Assembly: GCA_964544365.1 (NCBI GenBank)
Contig: CAZJCW010000253.1
Coordinates: forward strand, 1 to 6,309
Direction: 5' to 3'
DNA from: Alsobacter sp964544365
Lineage (GTDB): Bacteria > Pseudomonadota > Alphaproteobacteria > Rhizobiales > Beijerinckiaceae
DNA length: 6,309 nt
Shown here: piece by piece, positions 4,901-6,309 of the stretch
Layout: each line of letters starts with the position of its first letter
Numbering within the stretch: the first letter of the stretch is position 1
Made by a program: the position numbers and the translations under genes
Notes under the pieces: model-generated
What the model saw: the letters and a program-made list of their open reading frames with translations, nothing else
Database searches by the model: none
What the model was told of the DNA's origin: nothing

Positions 4901-6184
4901 ATGACCGCCCCGACCACTCCCGGCTTCTCCACCCTCGCGATCCATGCCGGCGCGCAGCCGGACCCGGCGACGGGCGCGCGGGCGACGCCGATCTACCAGA
5001 CGACGTCCTTCGTGTTCGACGACGTCGACCACGCCGCCTCACTGTTCGGGCTGCAGGCGTTCGGCAACATCTACACCCGCATCGGCAATCCGACGGTGGC
5101 GGTGCTGGAGGAGCGCATCGCGGCTCTCGAGGGCGGCACGGCGGCGCTGGGCGTCGCGTCCGGCCATGCGGCCGAATTCCTGTGCTTCCACACGCTGCTG
5201 CAGCCGGGCGACGAATTCATCGCGTCGAAGAAGCTGTATGGCGGTTCGATCAACCAGTTCAACCACAGCTACAAGAACTTCGACTGGCGCGTGAAGTGGG
5301 CGGATCCGGACGATCTGTCGACGTTCGAGGCCGCCATCACCGACAAGACCAAGGCGATCTTCATCGAGTCGATCGCCAATCCGGGCGGCGTCGTCACCGA
5401 CATCCGCGCCATCGCCGACATCGCCCACAAGGCGGGCGTGCCGCTGATCGTCGACAACACGATGGCGACCCCCTACCTGATCCGGCCGTTCGAGCACGGC
5501 GCCGACATCGTCGTGCATTCCGCCACCAAGTTCCTCGGCGGGCACGGCAACTCGATCGGCGGGCTGATCGTCGACGGCGGGTCGTTCGACTGGATGAAGT
5601 CGGGCCGCTACCCGATGCTGTCCAAGCCGCGCCCGGAATACGGCGGCATGGTGCTGGGCGAGACCTTCGGCAATTTCGGCTTCGCCATCGCCTGCCGCGT
5701 GCTCGGGCTGCGCGACCTCGGGCCGGCGCTGTCGCCGTTCAACGCCTTCATGATCCTGACCGGCATCGAGACGCTGCCGCTGCGGATGCAGCGCCACTCG
5801 GACAACGCGCTCGTCGTGGCGCGGCACCTCGCCGCCCATCCGGCGGTCACGTGGGTGAGCTATCCGGGACTGGAGGGCGACCGGTACCATGCGCTGGCGA
5901 AGCGCTACACGCCCAAGGGTGCGGGCGCGGTGTTCACCTTCGGCCTGAAGGGCGGCTACGAGGCCGGCGTCAAGCTGGTGTCGAACCTCAAGCTGTTCTC
6001 GCATCTGGCGAATATCGGCGACACGCGCTCGCTGGTGATCCACCCCGCCTCCACGACGCACCGGCAGCTGACGCCGGAACAGCTCGTGCAGGCCGGCGCC
6101 GGGCCGGAGGTCGTGCGCCTGTCGATCGGGCTGGAGGATACGGCGGACCTGATCGCCGACCTCGACGAGGCGCTGGCGGGGTAA
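4901..6184 (+). CDS. metY: O-acetylhomoserine sulfhydrylase (aminocarboxypropyltransferase)
   Basis: MetY is a cytoplasmic PLP enzyme that replaces the acetyl group of O-acetylhomoserine with sulfide to give homocysteine, the direct sulfhydrylation route to methionine. The 427-residue length fits MetY; cystathionine gamma-synthases and MetZ-type enzymes are shorter, near 380-400. Landmarks of the Cys/Met metabolism PLP family are: IYTRIGNPT (58-65) with the phosphate-contacting Tyr58 and Arg60, ASGHAAE (87-92), LYGGS (112-116), VDNTMATPY (184-192) with Asp185 against the pyridine nitrogen, SATKFLGGHG (207-216) with Lys210 as the PLP-binding lysine, and RLSIGLED (406-413) with the substrate-carboxylate arginine. 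The insert around 226-262 (including GNFGFAIACR at 257-266) is typical of MetY. The start has GAGGA 8 nt upstream and follows a good promoter. No competing start upstream is supported. Alternative substrate O-succinylhomoserine cannot be excluded from sequence alone. Confidence 0.95.
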   Translation: MTAPTTPGFSTLAIHAGAQPDPATGARATPIYQTTSFVFDDVDHAASLFGLQAFGNIYTRIGNPTVAVLEERIAALEGGTAALGVASGHAAEFLCFHTLLQPGDEFIASKKLYGGSINQFNHSYKNFDWRVKWADPDDLSTFEAAITDKTKAIFIESIANPGGVVTDIRAIADIAHKAGVPLIVDNTMATPYLIRPFEHGADIVVHSATKFLGGHGNSIGGLIVDGGSFDWMKSGRYPMLSKPRPEYGGMVLGETFGNFGFAIACRVLGLRDLGPALSPFNAFMILTGIETLPLRMQRHSDNALVVARHLAAHPAVTWVSYPGLEGDRYHALAKRYTPKGAGAVFTFGLKGGYEAGVKLVSNLKLFSHLANIGDTRSLVIHPASTTHRQLTPEQLVQAGAGPEVVRLSIGLEDTADLIADLDEALAG

Positions 6185-6221
6185 GGCCGCCACGCCGAGC
6201 GTTTTCTAGGTTCATATTCCT

Positions 6222-6245
6222 TGACATGCGAATTTTTGCATGTCA
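6222..6245. promoter_or_regulatory. Near-perfect 24-bp palindrome in an AT-rich island, possible operator
   Basis: TGACATGC (6222-6229) and GCATGTCA (6238-6245) are perfect inverted repeats separated by 8 bp (GAATTTTT). Two inner positions on each side also pair, leaving only the G/T pair and the central T/T pair unmatched. It lies 38 nt after the metY stop, in a stretch much richer in A and T than its surroundings (about 6200-6245). A TTGACA (6221-6226) overlaps its left end but no good -10 box follows at 17 bp. No T-run follows the hairpin, so a regulator binding site for a gene beyond the window is more likely than a terminator. Confidence 0.5.
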
Positions 6246-6309
6246 CGGTCGCGACGTTCCGCATCGGCGGGACGCCGCGCCCATCCTGGCACGAGGGGCA
6301 GGCGACCCG

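Noticed and set aside
5039..6193. Minus-strand open frame of 384 codons opposite metY
   Set aside because: Composition is typical of an antisense shadow, and metY is unmistakable on the plus strand.

Overview
The window is a very GC-rich (roughly 70%) stretch of bacterial chromosome with strong G/C preference at third codon positions. The gene types, the CoA-binding/MetY pair and an intergenic palindrome of the form TGGATCCCCGGG...CCCGGGGATGACGG all suggest an alphaproteobacterium, most likely of the order Hyphomicrobiales. This assignment is an inference from composition, family resemblance and the repeat. No rRNA, tRNA, CRISPR array, insertion sequence or phage gene was seen.

Layout. Positions 1-242 are non-coding and hold three palindromic REP-like elements, two of them inside a near-perfect 60-bp direct duplication. 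A divergent pair follows: a hotdog-fold PaaI-type thioesterase on the minus strand (243-671) and a crotonase-superfamily protein on the plus strand (767-1588), sharing a 95-bp control region. The crotonase resembles the ECHDC3 group and lacks both catalytic glutamates of true enoyl-CoA hydratases. Next is a compact molybdate ABC importer operon: modA (periplasmic binding protein, probably TTG start at 1753), modB (permease) and modC (ATPase, without the usual C-terminal TOBE/Mop domain). A spacer with another REP-like element leads to a YccU-type CoA-binding protein (4121-4711). A second spacer carries a diverged palindromic element, a sigma70-like promoter and a small inverted repeat, and is followed by an O-acetylhomoserine sulfhydrylase (metY, 4901-6184). 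The window ends in a non-coding tail with an AT-rich island containing an 8-8-8 inverted repeat (6222-6245) that looks like a regulator binding site.

How the genes work together. The thioesterase and the crotonase are both acyl-CoA-related and share a control region, so they may act on related thioesters, but no substrate can be read from the sequence. ModA, ModB and ModC together would capture molybdate in the periplasm and import it with ATP. The CoA-binding protein and MetY lie on the same strand with 189 bp between them; MetY makes homocysteine from O-acetylhomoserine and sulfide, and a functional link to the CoA-binding protein is plausible but unproven.

Overall this is mostly ordinary core metabolism. 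I found no convincing new multi-gene system. The points most worth a second look are the REP-like family with compensatory stem changes, the catalytic-residue loss in the crotonase, the short ModC, the modA start/promoter conflict and the palindromes beside metY.
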